Notes: generated by a model from the sequence alone, not told the origin. A stretch of DNA of 64,000 nt from Cricetomys ansorgei (GCA_026225945.1 JAMJFZ010002307.1:8537501-8601500), one strand, 5' to 3'. Shown: positions 33,725 through 46,135, counted from the first letter of the stretch. A program made the numbers and translations.

Positions 33725-34060
33725 TGCAAGGATCTGGGAACATAATTCCATCTGTAAGGTATTGGCTACATAAAAGCTCAGATCTGAGTTTAGTCTTCAG
33801 CACTTACATAAAAAGCCTGGTGCAGGGGCATTAGCCAGTAATCTCTGCACTGGGAGGGTGGAGACAGGAAGAGCTTTTTGGTTTACTGTCCAGCCTATTA
33901 TCTGAATCTGTGAGTTCCAGGTTCACTGTAGTACCCTGTCTCGAGAAAAAGATGGAGAACAATCAAGGAAGACATCTAACCTCAACCTGGAGTCTCCACA
34001 TAACTGTGTACCTGCACATATTTAAACGCATGCACACAGAATCACACTCAGCTCTTTGCA
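33725..34060 (+). mobile_element. RSINE1/B4-family SINE, near full length, plus strand
   Basis: The tRNA-like head is followed by 'tttagtcttcagcacttac', the B1-like middle 'gcctggtgcaggggcattag', 'ctctgcactgggagggtgga', 'agttccaggttcactgtagt', 'accctgtctcgagaaaaaga', and the 3' part 'caatcaaggaagacatctaa'. All blocks are in the expected order. Confidence 0.87.
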
Positions 34061-35424
34061 AATGGATTTTTAAATGACGAATTTGTAATTTTAAAACTTG
34101 CTGTGTTCTTATCCTTTACTTCATCAAGTCTTGTTCCTCATTCTCCAACTCTTCTCAAATAGGGTCAAATTTCTACTTATTAGTATCAGTTTTGCCTCTC
34201 TAGTCATGCCAATGAAGAACACATTTTAAAATCTAGAGAGCCATACCAAGAAATTTAAATGAATAAGGCCACATGGAGTGTTTCCTTACCATATAAGCAT
34301 TAAAATGCCAATCGGGGATTCAGGAAATATGGGCTGATGGAACAGATGGTTACTCTCTATCTCTTGCCCTGATCTCTTAAAGGCTGGAAAGAATGCATAT
34401 AGAGAAAAAGTTATTAAGAATAGATAGCTATGATAGATGAGATTTTAAAGCATTTGTAAGGAGCTAAAATGCAATGAATTGTGTCTTATAGGTGGTGTTT
34501 GGAGAGCCTTCTGCATTATTTAAAGCCACCATAAAATATTTTTTCTCTTAAAGCTCGTTTTTCAATATATTAGTCATAAAACTGAAACAATAATTAGAGG
34601 ATTAGCTGGCAGGTTTCAACTTCTAAAGCTTAGAATTTCAGTCATATTGCAGCCTATCCTTCGATATTTTACAAGGGAGGCAAAAGATGGATGCAAAGCA
34701 GAATGTTTGACACATTCAGAGAAGTGATTGCTACCAGGAAATGAATAGAAGCATCATTTGAACTCTAGTCTGCACTGCTTCTGGTCTTTGTGTAGTATTT
34801 ATGCTCACTTTCCTCCTCTCCTCAACCCCCATCTTCCTCCCTGTGTCCATCTTCCTTTGAGGCACCTCTTATTTCTTTTCGTTCATTTTTCTCTTCTTTT
34901 TCTTGTTTCTTCTTCTTTTCAGCAACGTATTCTATGGCCTAGATCCTCCGTTTTAACTCACCGTCAAGTGGTAAAAGCCTAACTAGTGAAGTAACTCCAG
35001 ATAAAATCTTTGTGTGAGTGGAGGTTGCTGCCCTGACTGTAGCTTAGCTTTGTGAAGGTGGACCTAGAAAGAAATTCAGAAACCGAGCCAGCACACCACT
35101 TGGCTATTCGTTCCCACATTGTTTCCAGAATATTCTAAGTCTGTGAATGAATTCCCTTCTTGCTCTTCCCAGGTCAGTTCCCAATCTGATGTTTCCAGTT
35201 ATCAGCTGGACATTCTCTATGCCATTTTCATTATCTTAGCACAGACATTTCAAAAAAAGCCGCAATTACATTCTCATATTCTTTAGCCACCGAATCATCA
35301 TTCCTCCCTCTCTTTATCCTTCGCTCCCTCCATTCCTTTCTTCTGTCCTTCATTTACTGCCCTTCTTTCCTCCCTGCTTTGCTGCCCCTCACTCCCTCTT
35401 TTCATTCTTCCCCTTTATTTCCTG
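34061..35424. other. Unassigned sequence with pyrimidine-rich patches
   Basis: Pyrimidine-rich runs on the plus strand lie at about 34797-34925 and 35285-35420. The 74-codon frame at 34758-34982 is a product of that composition. No repeat is named. Confidence 0.45.
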
Positions 35425-35500
35425 GCACACTAATGAGATGGAGCATAGGACCCTTTGCAGAAGAGGCAAGAGCTCTACCACTGAACTACCCCAGAAGCCT
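35425..35500 (-). mobile_element. ID/B4-like tRNA-derived SINE fragment, minus strand
   Basis: Reads 'agcataggaccctttgcaga', 'gaggcaagagctctaccact' and 'gaactaccccagaagcc', the reverse complement of an ID-type head. A B1-like scrap ('cctcagatttccaaatacgt', 'atgcctggc') follows at about 35538-35575. Confidence 0.65.
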
Positions 35501-35581
35501 CTTTCTTTCTTTTTTGAACAGGATGCTCACAATGTTCCTGCCTCAGATTTCCAAATACGTTCTATTATGCCTGGCACTCCA

Positions 35582-35700
35582 CCCTTCCCTTCCCTTCCCT
35601 TCCCTTCCCTCCCTTCCCTTCCCTTCCCTTCCCTTCCCTTCCCTTCCCTTCCCTTCCCTTCCCTTCTCTTCTCTTCTCTTCCCTTCCCTTCTCTTCTCCT
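35582..35700. repeat. (TTCCC)n pentamer repeat, 119-nt pure pyrimidine
   Basis: About sixteen TTCCC units pass into CTCTT variants, and no purine occurs between 35582 and 35700. Beyond that, more than 90 percent pyrimidine continues to about 35899. The 198-, 161- and 84-codon frames here encode Pro/Leu/Ser- or Arg/Glu/Gly-rich repeats and are composition artefacts. Confidence 0.95.
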
Positions 35701-36500
35701 ATTCTCTCCTCTCCTCCATTCTCCTCTCCTCCCCTTCTCATTCTCCCTTCTCCCTTTCCTCTCCTGCCCACTCTTCACCAACTTTTCCTCTTCTTCTTCC
35801 TCTTCCCCATGCCCTCCGTTTCCCTTCCCTCCTCTCCCTTCCAGTCCCCTCCTCTCCTCTCCCCCCTCCTCTCCTGTCCCCTCTCCTATACTTTCTATTG
35901 GTGGGTTGCTGGCTTGGTCATAGGCACCATTTGTTGCTTCATTCAGCTTCCCCTTCCCACCTTCCCCTTATCTAGATCCAGCACTTCGATTTGCAGATTC
36001 TTCCCAGAATTACCTCCGAACTCTTGCTTCTTTGACTTACTCCCGCACATAATGTATATTGATAGATTTCTTCAGCCTTCTAATATTTTCTGTAACACGT
36101 CTTCTATTTCTACTTACTGCATGACTTTCTTCTTACCACTTAATCTAACATTGTGAGTCCTCTTTATAAATATGTATTCTCTATATATTGTCCTTGCTTG
36201 AAAATAAATTATTTTATTAGGAAAGCTAATTGTTAAAGAATGCAGTTTTAAATCAAAATAAAATAATCACTTCACATTTTAGCATAAATATTCTTAATAC
36301 TTGGCATTTGGAAATAATTCATATAAACCTTTCAACATCCCAGACTCCAATATACACTGTTCTTCCTATTATCCATGTCTTCATGAATGTGTCTCATTTG
36401 CTATTACCAACACTTTCTTTCTCTTCTTCCCTCTCCACCCTCCCCTCTTAGCTTCTCCTCTCTCCTTTCCTCTTTTTTTTTTTTTTTTAATTTGTGGATG
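35701..36500. other. Pyrimidine-rich to AT-rich sequence
   Basis: Pyrimidine-rich DNA continues to about 35899, with another patch at 36415-36490 that ends in a T run. No interspersed repeat or gene is recognised. Confidence 0.5.
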
Positions 36501-36619
36501 ACTAGTTTCTTTACATTCCAGGACAAACTTTCCTCTAAGGTTTGTATCAGATTCTGTAAGGACTTCTGTAAAGGAATGTTTAATTTTTTTAATCTGTTAG
36601 AATGGCTGCTCTAGGGTAG

Positions 36620-37500
36620 AAAAGAATGTTGATACACACCTTGAATCCCAGTATTCAAAAAGCCGTGCTGGTGCATGCCTTTAATCCCAGCACTTGGGGG
36701 ACAGGAAGCAGAGCTCACAAGGAGTCACTGTCAGACAGGAAGTGATGTTGAGATAAGTCAGAGTGAAGGACAGGCAAAGTGACACATCAGAGGAAAAGTT
36801 AAGAGAGTGAAGACAAACCCAACTCACATGATAGAAAAAGCAGGCTCTCAGCTCAGAGAGCACACAGAGTTAGAGAGACGGTATGGAGGACAAGAGGCAG
36901 AGAGAGGACGGGACACAGAAACAATGAAACCATTTGGCTGAGGATACAGCAGAGAAGCAGAGATGCTGACTGAGGCAATATGGAGCAATGAGAGCTCAGA
37001 GAGTGATAAGACACAGAGGCACAGAGAGGAGTCTGAGTATGAGACAGAGAGGCAGTCTGGCAGAAGTCAGTATCAGACAGGAAGAGTGAATCACTTTGAA
37101 GGTGAGCAAAGAAGCTCAGTCAGAGAAGTTACAGGAGTCAGCCAGAGTCTGCCTAAATCAGAAGAGTTCAGTCAGAAACGGCTCAGAAGGTCAGTTTGAA
37201 CCAGTGGGATTGGAGTCAGAACAGCAAGTGAGTTGAGTTGAACTGGAAGAGTCAGTTGAGTTCAGAACAGCTCTAAGTTCCGAAGTCAGAGGAACTAAGT
37301 CAGCAGTAAGCCTCAGAGGCTTAAATGTTCTAAATTGTAAGGAGACTGAGGCTGAAGCCTTCCAGTTATCAGCTTAAGACTAGATTGTACAGAGGCCAAA
37401 ATGCTCCAGTGCTCCAGGACTAAGGTGATTGATGTAGACAGAAGAATAAACTATTCTTAGCCCTGAATCAACATCTACCTCTGCCATCTCTGGCAACAGA
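36620..37500 (+). mobile_element. AGTCAG-rich composite rodent repeat with B1-like head (unclassified)
   Basis: Two successive B1-head-like pieces open it: 'acaccttgaatcccagtatt' (about 36637) and 'gtgcatgcctttaatcccag' (about 36672). The next 650 bp are strongly purine-rich on the plus strand and full of degenerate GTCAG/AGAG words such as 'gctcagtcagagaag', 'gagttcagtcaga' and 'aagtcagcagtaag'. It ends in more balanced sequence near 'tctgccatctctggcaac'. It resembles a dispersed rodent composite repeat (possibly an RMER-type element), but I cannot name it with confidence. A 78-codon frame at 36963-37199 is low-complexity and not called. Confidence 0.5.
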
Positions 37501-39479
37501 TTTCCTGACTCTACCAGGTAGTTGACATCTTTAACTTAGACCTTGCTCTTATTGTATTTACAATTAGAGAATGTCCTACTCAGCTTAGAAGGGACCCAAA
37601 CTTTTCATTTTGTAATGTAATATGGATGTACACTATCTGAATCTCTTCCACTTTTTGTTTCAGAGTTCTACAAGTCTTAAATAATGGAGCCTGGGTAGGA
37701 CTCTGATCTGTCTTAGGGCATGGTATCGGGAAAAATGATGAGTGACACATAGGCTGTTGTTGCTAAATAGCTTTTATCTGCAACCATAAGATTCCTCATG
37801 ATGTCTGTATTACGTGACCAAAAGAGTGAAAGCAAGTAAGAATGTTATTAATCAGAACAAGATGAGCAAGGTGATACAAGATGGAGAAAAGAATGAAGTC
37901 TAGAACAACTCTCAGGTTTCTGCGCTTACTACATACTGATTCCCAACAACAGAAAAAAGTCAAGGTGATGAGGAGATTGGAATATCCGAATTGAGTTACT
38001 TTCTGTGTACTTAAAAGTACACACTTCCTTCAGATAACTTTTACATCAGACTGAATGTTTTGTCTTCTGGCCTAGATCCAGATGTTGACATTCTCATTTC
38101 TCTTTTAAAGCAGAGGGCCAGATGGCACCTTCTGCTTGTATACACTTTCTGTCTCACCTGTTCAACTGCATCTTATACTGTGAAAGTTGCCACTTTCAAT
38201 AGGCAGACAATAAAATATCATTTACAAAACAGGTTTTAAACCAGATCCAATTAGAAGCCATCTCCCTAATATCTGATGCAGACAACCGAGGTCCTCGGTG
38301 CCTAAGAGAATGTTTGCAGATTAGATGAGATTGCTGAGAAAGAGTATGTCCTGTTCCCTAGCTTGGTGCAACTGGACCAGGGTGGCTAGACTACAAATGT
38401 GGGGTGGGGGATTTGGATGAAATATTCAAATATGTCAGAGGTATTAGAAAACAGGAAATAGAGTTGTCATGGAAATAAGGACATGGAGATTTTCAATAAA
38501 GATATGTTAATGCATCAGAATACTTTAGTAAAACACAAATTTTAAAGGAAAGATCTCAGACTAGATTTTACAATGAGGCAGTCATTAGTGACCTGAGAAT
38601 GAGATATTTCAATAGAATATGGGGGCAGGTGTCATTATACAGGACATTGAAGAGTCAATGCGAGTATAAAAGTGACATCAACAGATGTTAATTACTCTCC
38701 TCTGGAACTTGGCTCAAGAAGGAGACTGACAGCTTAGTTCAAGGGAGGAACTTTCTGTGGATACCACCTTTGCATTTGCCCCTGACCTTCTGTACACTTA
38801 GAAAGGAGTGAAACATTTATTAGTAATTTACATTGTTGCTGCAAATAAACACTTTATATTTTGTAATTAAGATTCATCCTACTTATCATTCTGGCAAATT
38901 GAATGTTTTAGAGGTTTTAGAATATAAGTTAAGACTTACATGTATAAACCTACTGACTGTATGGACGTCTCCTTCCTGCTTGCCCTGAGTCTGTCGATAT
39001 GACCACACAAAACTGAATACCTTCTTAAACCATCCCTTTCCTACTCTCTGGAACTAACATGTCTTCTTTATTCAGTGAAGAACTCAGCATGGTATGCTCA
39101 TCTTTATCTACTTGATGTGCTTCTGATTTCTGTGAATTTTCTTTGTAACTTGTGTTAAACTATGGCATGGGTGCTACACCTGAAAAGCCAGGATTTTAAA
39201 CCCTGGTTCTTGAATAAAGGTCTATACTTACCTATAGGATCTGGGACATGTTAATATGTATGAGAGCAATTACAAAATTATATTGCAGTGATTTGAAAAA
39301 AATGAATGCTGAGATAATCTGGAAGAAATTAATTGAATATTTAATCTTCAAAATAAATTTCTGAATCAAGTATTCTCAGCACTCCATTATTCTGTCTTGC
39401 CTAATTTTGAATCAAATGAGGTTTAGACCATGTGCATAGAAAATGGCAGTGTGGGGCCAGCACATAATTGTGTGCCTAT
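37501..39479. other. Unassigned sequence
   Basis: It contains a near-perfect 20-bp palindrome at 38004-38023. A weak MIR-like patch may lie near 39175-39260. No credible coding frame or confident repeat. Confidence 0.4.
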
Positions 39480-39705
39480 TTCTGTGACTGTTTCCTATGA
39501 CAGTAACAGAACACCCACATTTTCAATAAGTTATAAAGAGAAGAGAATTACTTAGCTCATAGATATGGATGGGCATCAGCATCTGTTCAGTTTTTGAGAG
39601 TCATGTGTTGCACCAAGTGAAAGAGAGGTGACAAAGATACAGAGGTGCTATAGCAACCATTCAGGAAAGACTAGGTCATTCTGTCAGAAAGGTGTTTCCC
39701 TGTTG
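39480..39705 (-). mobile_element. Old MaLR-like LTR fragment, minus strand
   Basis: Blocks 'cctatgacagtaacagaaca', 'aataagttataaagagaaga' and 'attacttagctcatagatat' resemble the 3' edge of reversed mammalian MaLR-type repeats. The rest is strongly diverged. Confidence 0.42.
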
Positions 39706-39809
39706 CGCCTATTGAACTCCTAACACACAAATTTAGATGCAACAGAATTTTAATAGGAGTTTGATTGAGGGCAATCTGCATCTAAACCTAGAAGCCTATT
39801 TTTCAGAAG

Positions 39810-39975
39810 AATTTTGTACATACAAAAATAATATAAACTATACATAAACACATAAATCATATCACACACACATATATGTGTATATATATATACAAACATA
39901 TATCATAAACATGTTCAACCACACACTTACATATTCCTTATACACACAAACTTATTCATAAACTCTTTGTATCCA
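39810..39975. repeat. CA/TA-rich simple sequence
   Basis: Interrupted ACACAC, TATATA and ACATA words without a long pure run. Confidence 0.7.
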
Positions 39976-40341
39976 TGGGATTATTCCTTAAATTCAACCA
40001 ACTTTAGTAGAAAATAATAGGTAAAACATTTTGCTTCTGAGATGAATGGGTATGGACCTTTGCTGTTGTGCTAATTTATTGAAGACTGTGAAACAACTAT
40101 TTCTGTGATAATTGCATTATATTAGATTCTATAAATAGCCCAGAGGCTACTTGTGTTGTATAAGATGTCATGTGTGTGATATGCATATATACCAATCCAC
40201 TTGACATAAAAAACTTAAACATCTTTGGAATTTAGTGCCTGTGGGAGATCCTGGCACATATTTCTTTGATACAGAAGACAGAAGTTTGTATGTTTGGATG
40301 TGTATGCACTCTGTTGTGTTTATCTACTCATATGCATATGT

Positions 40342-40380
40342 ATGTGTGTGTGTGTGTGTGTATGTGTGAGTGAGTGTGTA
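40342..40380. repeat. (TG)n microsatellite, interrupted
   Basis: About nine TG units, then TATG and GAGTGAG interruptions. More TG-rich DNA follows at 40425-40445. Confidence 0.9.
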
Positions 40381-40894
40381 ATATATATACAACCCCATAT
40401 GTGTGTACATATGAATGTTTGTGCCTCTGTGTGTGTGTATTGTGTTTGTTCCATTCAGGACAACCTTGTGAACTAGGTTTACCATCCTCTTTGCCATGAG
40501 GGAATTAAGTTCTGAATGCTGAAGAATCCTGACTAATAGTCTCAAAGCCAACTCTTCTGGAATCTACCTTCATCATTTGAGGAAGATTTGATTATTACTT
40601 GCAGGAGAGATTCAGTAAAATTTAGTACATGGAATGAAATGACTATACGGGAATGATTCAGACAGAGTGTGAGGCGATCACTAGAAGGAAAAAACATGAA
40701 CCACAGCACGGCAGTGACCATGTAAGCGCTAACTGTAAAGGTGGATTCAGATGGCTGTAGAGCCTCCTTTTTTTCATCTGGTACTAATTTAGGGAAGTGT
40801 TGAACATTCTCTTTTGTGAATGGTGAAATCTGTGATGAACTTCTATTGAATGATAGACCCAAGGGGGCTTTATGCTCATTGCTCATTATAGAGA

Positions 40895-40985
40895 TAAAAA
40901 AATAACATTGACAACAAGAAGGGGGTGTCATTGGCTCAAGGTGACATAGCCAGAGCACACTGAATCCAGGATTCAAATGAAGAAA
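40895..40985 (-). mobile_element. MIR/L2-like fossil, minus strand
   Basis: The block 'ggctcaaggtgacatagcca' followed by 'gaatccaggattcaaatgaa' corresponds to the reversed MIR core ('caaggtcacacagcta ... gattcgaaccc'). The 144-codon minus frame at 40542-40976 overlaps this and is not supported as coding. Confidence 0.5.
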
Positions 40986-43267
40986 ATGGCCTCAGAACCT
41001 TGCTTACTTTGTAACAACTAAGATGGTATAGTAACACAGTAATCTGAAGACACTGAGGGGTGGGCATTCAGTTGACATGGAAATGCCATTAGTTCATTAA
41101 AAAGAGAATCAAAAGTGACTCTTGCATTGCTTTTATAATTACGTGGGATAGCATTTCTTATGAGGTTCTTAGAGGTTCTTATTTCTTAGAGGTTCACATG
41201 GCTCTCTTTCATTTCCCATGAGTCTCTAAGGTTTCACCCATGAAGTTTCCTCAGTGTTTCTTGACCAGTTGTTAGAGTAGCAAAAGGTTTCTGGTTTCTC
41301 AATCGAGAATATAGTATACTTGTTACAAGGCACATATAACTCACAGGGTATTATTAACCATACAGGGAAAAGGGAAAGTTTTGACTTCTTAAACTACAGA
41401 ATAAATGGATTCTATTTTAGGTTGATATAATTTGTGGGGAAAGATGCCATGCCCCGATTCCACACTCATACACCCCAACTCCACACTCACACCCCCATCC
41501 CCCTACTTGCTAATTGTTCTTTATCTCTTCTTTCTATGAGAACTTTCAATTTTTCAATAGTGTCACTGATGACCCAGAGGATAAGGAGAATGTTGAAAGG
41601 ACATTGCGACTATCTGGATTGAAGAGTGGGAAAGAGGGATCAAGGGTCAAGAGAATTGTCTTGGGGAGAGGTGAGTGTAGAGATGTCCCTTGTGGCGGCT
41701 GAAAGCTGTGTTACTAGGTCCCGCCTGATGTTCCTGGTTCCTAGAAGCTCACAGGGGGCTGGTGATGTTACTTGTCTCCCCTTAGCCTCTGGCCTTCCCC
41801 ATCTATCAAGACACAGCACACAAATCAACCACAAAATGCCCTGTTGAGATTTCCTCTAGCAGACAGCCTCAAGGCTACAGTTAATTAAACTCACCCAGCT
41901 TTTATTTTTTTAAGGGATACCTTCATTAATGAACCTGTGTATAACACTCCTGTAATGGGACTCTTGTAAATAAAACCTCAGTTGTTCAGAATACCACCTT
42001 CCCAGAAAATCTCTGCTTCTGCCATTCAAAGAACTAGCTGTTACATAAAACCAACCACTATCACTCATAGTATTATAAGACGAAATTTAATTAACGAAAA
42101 TATCAAAAGAACATAAAATTAGCATTAAGCAAGCAGGCAGTCAATGATTGTGAGAGCTCCTGGGGCATCCCAGTCTTTAAACATCTCGCCTACCTCATTT
42201 ATGTCATTGATAATGTTGGAAATAATCCTCATTATCTCAACAGCCATCTAAGCTGCTTGCTGCTTCCTGGGGTTCACACATCTCCCTACTTTCCTCCCAA
42301 CTAATCTGCTGGGCCAGTGTTGACAGTGGCAGTCTCAGAGAGACCTGAAGTATGTAGGTGAGCTGCCCCATGGGATTCAGGAGGGAGTGTATGTGTTTAC
42401 AGATCTCTGGCTTCTGCTGGCATGAAGCACAGATAGCACACAGTGGAGACCATGTGTCTGGAGACCCACATCAGTGATTGTGGCCTTTCCCCTCCTGTGT
42501 TCCCGTTGCTTTTTATTTCCCTCTTCCCTTCTTCCTCCCTCCTTTCTTTCCTTTTTGCATTTTTCCACTCTGCTTTTCTAACTACCCTGTAGGAGTCTTT
42601 ATAATGTAGGAAAGAATATTGTATTATGAAAGCCACTCTCCCCAAGGGGAAATAAATCTAGCAACATATACTGTGTTTCCTTAACAAACAAAAAATAGGT
42701 TAACCTCTTTATATTCTGCTCTATTATTACATGTAAAACTGCAGGGATGCCTTGTTTAAACAGCTTTATAAGAAAGATGAAGTACTGAAGGGTACAAGAA
42801 AGAAGGAAGAGACCAGAAATAGACTGGTCACTTGGGCACTCAGGTGGCCACGGCAGAGAGGAATGAACATCAATAAGGACTTTATGGAGAACAAAGAAAA
42901 TCTCCTTAACATTAAGGAGTTCAAATTCAAAGCAAATGACAATGTGAGAATATTTTGTACATTGATTTTACAACAGACATGTCAAAGTGCATTCTGATAC
43001 TTTATGTGTAAAACCCATAAAATTGAGAACAATGAAAGTAAATGTGTATATCAACTTTAAATAAAAATATGTGAATATATAGTAAACCTTCAGGGAGCAA
43101 TATAAAATGATAAAAACATAAATGGAAAACAGATATTATCAGAGTACTATTAAAATTTTGCCAAAGAAACATTTTGTAGCTTCCCAAACCCTAAAATTGG
43201 AACTATAAATGCTCTGAAATTCAGAAAATTTTGGATTACCATTTATTTTAATTTTTGCTCATCTTTG
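40986..43267. other. Unassigned sequence
   Basis: A small local duplication of 'agaggttc' words occurs at 41165-41195. The region 41660-42010, with an 'aataaaacctcag' word near 41970, could hide an old LTR, but I cannot identify one. Open frames at 41434-41847 overlap in several frames and have no family features. Confidence 0.38.
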
Positions 43268-43378
43268 TTTGAGAAGAGGTCTTATAGTTTACATAACTCA
43301 AGTTTGGCCTTGAATTAGATATATTCCTCACTCAGCTTCCTGAGTATTGGGATTGTGGGTTTAAGTCACACACACACA
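43268..43378 (-). mobile_element. Old B1-like SINE, minus strand
   Basis: Reads 'gaggtcttatagtttacata', 'gtttggccttgaattag', 'cagcttcctgagtattggga' and then a short (CA)n. The 'cttcctgagtattgggatt' block is diagnostic of reversed B1/proto-B1. Confidence 0.65.
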
Positions 43379-45629
43379 CACAGTTTCCATTTCTTAAAAT
43401 AGGAATGTTATACTGGTAGATTCTATGTAGATATCATGAATTCCACACTACACAGAAATCTGAGACCTTGGGTTGCTGCTCCCTCAGATGAGGCGTGGAC
43501 AACCAGTACTGAAATTCTTTTGTTTGATCCTGGCATTGAGGGAGCCTTCAAGATGCTCACTGTTTCCAGTCAGTTCTCAGCCCTGTGTCAACCACGCAGA
43601 ACTCCTTGAGCTTTATCCTATGCTTCCCAACTTCCAACTGAGTTGTCCTGAGTTTCTTCCTGCTCTGACTCCTTCCCTGTGCTCTGAGAAGGAAAGAAAA
43701 TTTTTTTTTTCCTCCCCAGTTCCTAACTTTATCTTAATTGAAGAAAGATGAGATAAAGGACGATATTCATTGAAGATGCTGAGTTCCTAAGTGGTTAGGA
43801 ATGCAGGAAGGAGGGATATTTTTAGAATTAGTTTGGAGGCAGTGACACAGAAGTATGTGGGCTGAGTAAAGACAATGTGAAGGAAAAAGGTGACAGGGCC
43901 CTGAAGTTTCAGTATCTTGGATGTTGTATTGTGTGGGACTACAACTCTACAACTTGGTACTTTGATAACTGAGAGTGCCTCACTATTTGTTAACACTGGA
44001 AACTGTTAGACAGACAGACATACAGAGAGGGAACAAAGGGGTGGCTAGCTGGCATTCATATTTCTAGGAAAACCTATAAACAACACTGTTCTTACAGGAA
44101 TCAAATCAGTTGTGCTGTGAGTAACTTCACAATTCAAAGGTGCCCGAGCCCCCTAACTCTGTGTGGATGGAACTGAAGGACATTAACCTTTTCACATGCT
44201 CTAACAAAGACAAGTGGAGACAAGACGCACCAGGACTGCTTCTCCACTGTGTTCTGTGTCTTGCCCAAGGCCCTTGGCATTCGACAATTATCCCACACTT
44301 CAGGACTAATTTTCTACATGTTTCCTTACATTGTTTTTGTACTAACCCTGCAATAGCCACAATCTCATTAGCTTATTTTTTTAACAAAAGGAGCTTTTTG
44401 TGTGAGGACATAGAAGACATAATTATTCAGTAAGGAAATGATGAGAACGTCTGAATATTTTGTAAATAATATAGGCTTTCATTCTAAGTACATGTGATTT
44501 TTGTTTTGTCCTGCTTTTTTTTTTCTCTTTGGCTTTCTGAATATGATATTATATACTATTTAAAGCAGCAATGCTGATTGTTATTCCCCAGTCCTAAATT
44601 TAGAGTATTCTAATTTGTTGGTTTTAGATGGATGCAGAAATGTTAGAGAAATACAATTAAAATATTGAAATTGGCATTTCTATAGTAGGAATCTTATTAA
44701 AAGAGTATTTCTTTCGCTTACTTTGAAAATTAAAAATATATACACACATTAACCTCCCATTGTGTGTTTATAAGTATATTTTACAAGTGTGAGTTAGAGC
44801 AAATAGGCAACCAGTTGTTACCAATAATCAGCTGTGATACATACAGAACTATATCTCAAGATTTTGCAATTAACATATCATTTGATCAGTAAAAGAGAAT
44901 AGAAATATTCATTTTAAGGTAGCATATAGTTTGGATTTTTCTTGACATCCATAAGGATTACTCACTTAAATTAACTGAAAAGAAATCACATATGCATGTA
45001 AGTAGGGGAAATGTGGATGCTATTTTTCCTTGACTATAAATTTAACAGCAGTCAACATTATACTTCTATAAAAAGTAACAAACCCAAATAGAGACTGAGT
45101 GCACAAATCTCACCAGAAAGAAGAGCTCAACAATGTTTCGTGGATAGTGTATTTTAGCAAATAGATTGTATAATTTCTGTTCACACCCAGAAAGGTACTT
45201 GACATAAGGAAGAGGTTGATAATGGAATTCATTTAGAAAGAGAACATATCTGGAAGATGAGATGTAAGTTGTTTCCAAAGATTGGAACAGTTATCTGATA
45301 TGCTAATTTCTTTATTTTCACAAATATGCCATTGAAGAACTTAAATTAAGAGAGCTTCTGAAGTATGAAATTTTTCACTTTTATTTGTTAATTTTCAGTT
45401 TTAGGTAAATTTTTTAAGAATTATTTTTATGCTCTATCATTGATTTCATATTTTTATTATACATTTTTTTCAGTGAAGACTAGGAATCAAATGAATAATT
45501 TATTCAAACAACTATATTGTAATGATACATAGAAATACATAAAGTATTTTCTGGGATACAGTGCTCCTAAGAGATATTTCAAAATTCCCATTTAGTGAAT
45601 GAAAACAACCAAAGCTGATTATGAACTTC
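43379..45629. other. Unassigned sequence
   Basis: No confident repeat or gene. The frames at 43473-43751 and 44140-44433 were inspected and carry no recognisable domain. The second has a minus-strand shadow of similar length. Confidence 0.38.
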
Positions 45630-46135
45630 AGGACACAAGGCTCAAGGAATTTGGGGAAGACTGGGTGGAGAGAATGGAAAAGCCAGCCGATAGGAAGGAG
45701 ATATCAAATGCCACCTTCTGGGCAGTGTAAGGTTGCTGCTCTGTCGACTCAGCAACTATGATTACCTGTGTAAGACTTGTGCAACATCAAGCTAATCAAC
45801 ATCCCGGCACAGATATAGGAAAGGGCTTTGAATTTCTGTCACTATCAAAGGAACCATTGGCAGCTGATGGATTATGGGAAGGGGAGAATCACGTTCCTTT
45901 AGAGGATGTGACCATTTGTAGGGTGCTCATGACACAGCAGATGGCCACACACCCACGTGCATGTAAATAGCACTTATTAGTCTCGTGATGTTCTTCATTT
46001 AAAAAGGAAAATATAAAGGAGGAAAATTTGTTGGGGCACTAGGAACTACTGTTGAAAGATAGTGGTGGGTAGATTTGGTCAATATACATTGTTTAAACAT
46101 ATGGAAATTTCAAATAATTAAAACATATTAAAAAG
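45630..46135 (+). mobile_element. Lx-type LINE-1 3' UTR, plus strand
   Basis: The block order of an old rodent L1 3' end in sense orientation is visible: 'gaagactgggtggagagaat', 'ttgctgctctgtcgactcag', 'tggcagctgatggattatgg', 'gtagggtgctcatgacacag', 'cagatggccacacacccacg', 'aatagcacttattagtctcg', then 'atacattgtttaaaca' and an A-rich end. No coding capacity; the 70-codon frame at 45758 is incidental. Confidence 0.88.

Noticed and set aside
35379..35975. 198-codon plus-strand frame, the longest in the window
   Set aside because: It translates the (TTCCC)n and pyrimidine-rich tract into Pro/Leu/Ser repeats. Overlapping frames on the same and opposite strand are equally open, which is expected of stop-poor simple sequence.
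40542..40976. 144-codon minus-strand frame
   Set aside because: No recognisable domain, no splice or promoter context, and it overlaps a MIR-like fossil at its upstream end.
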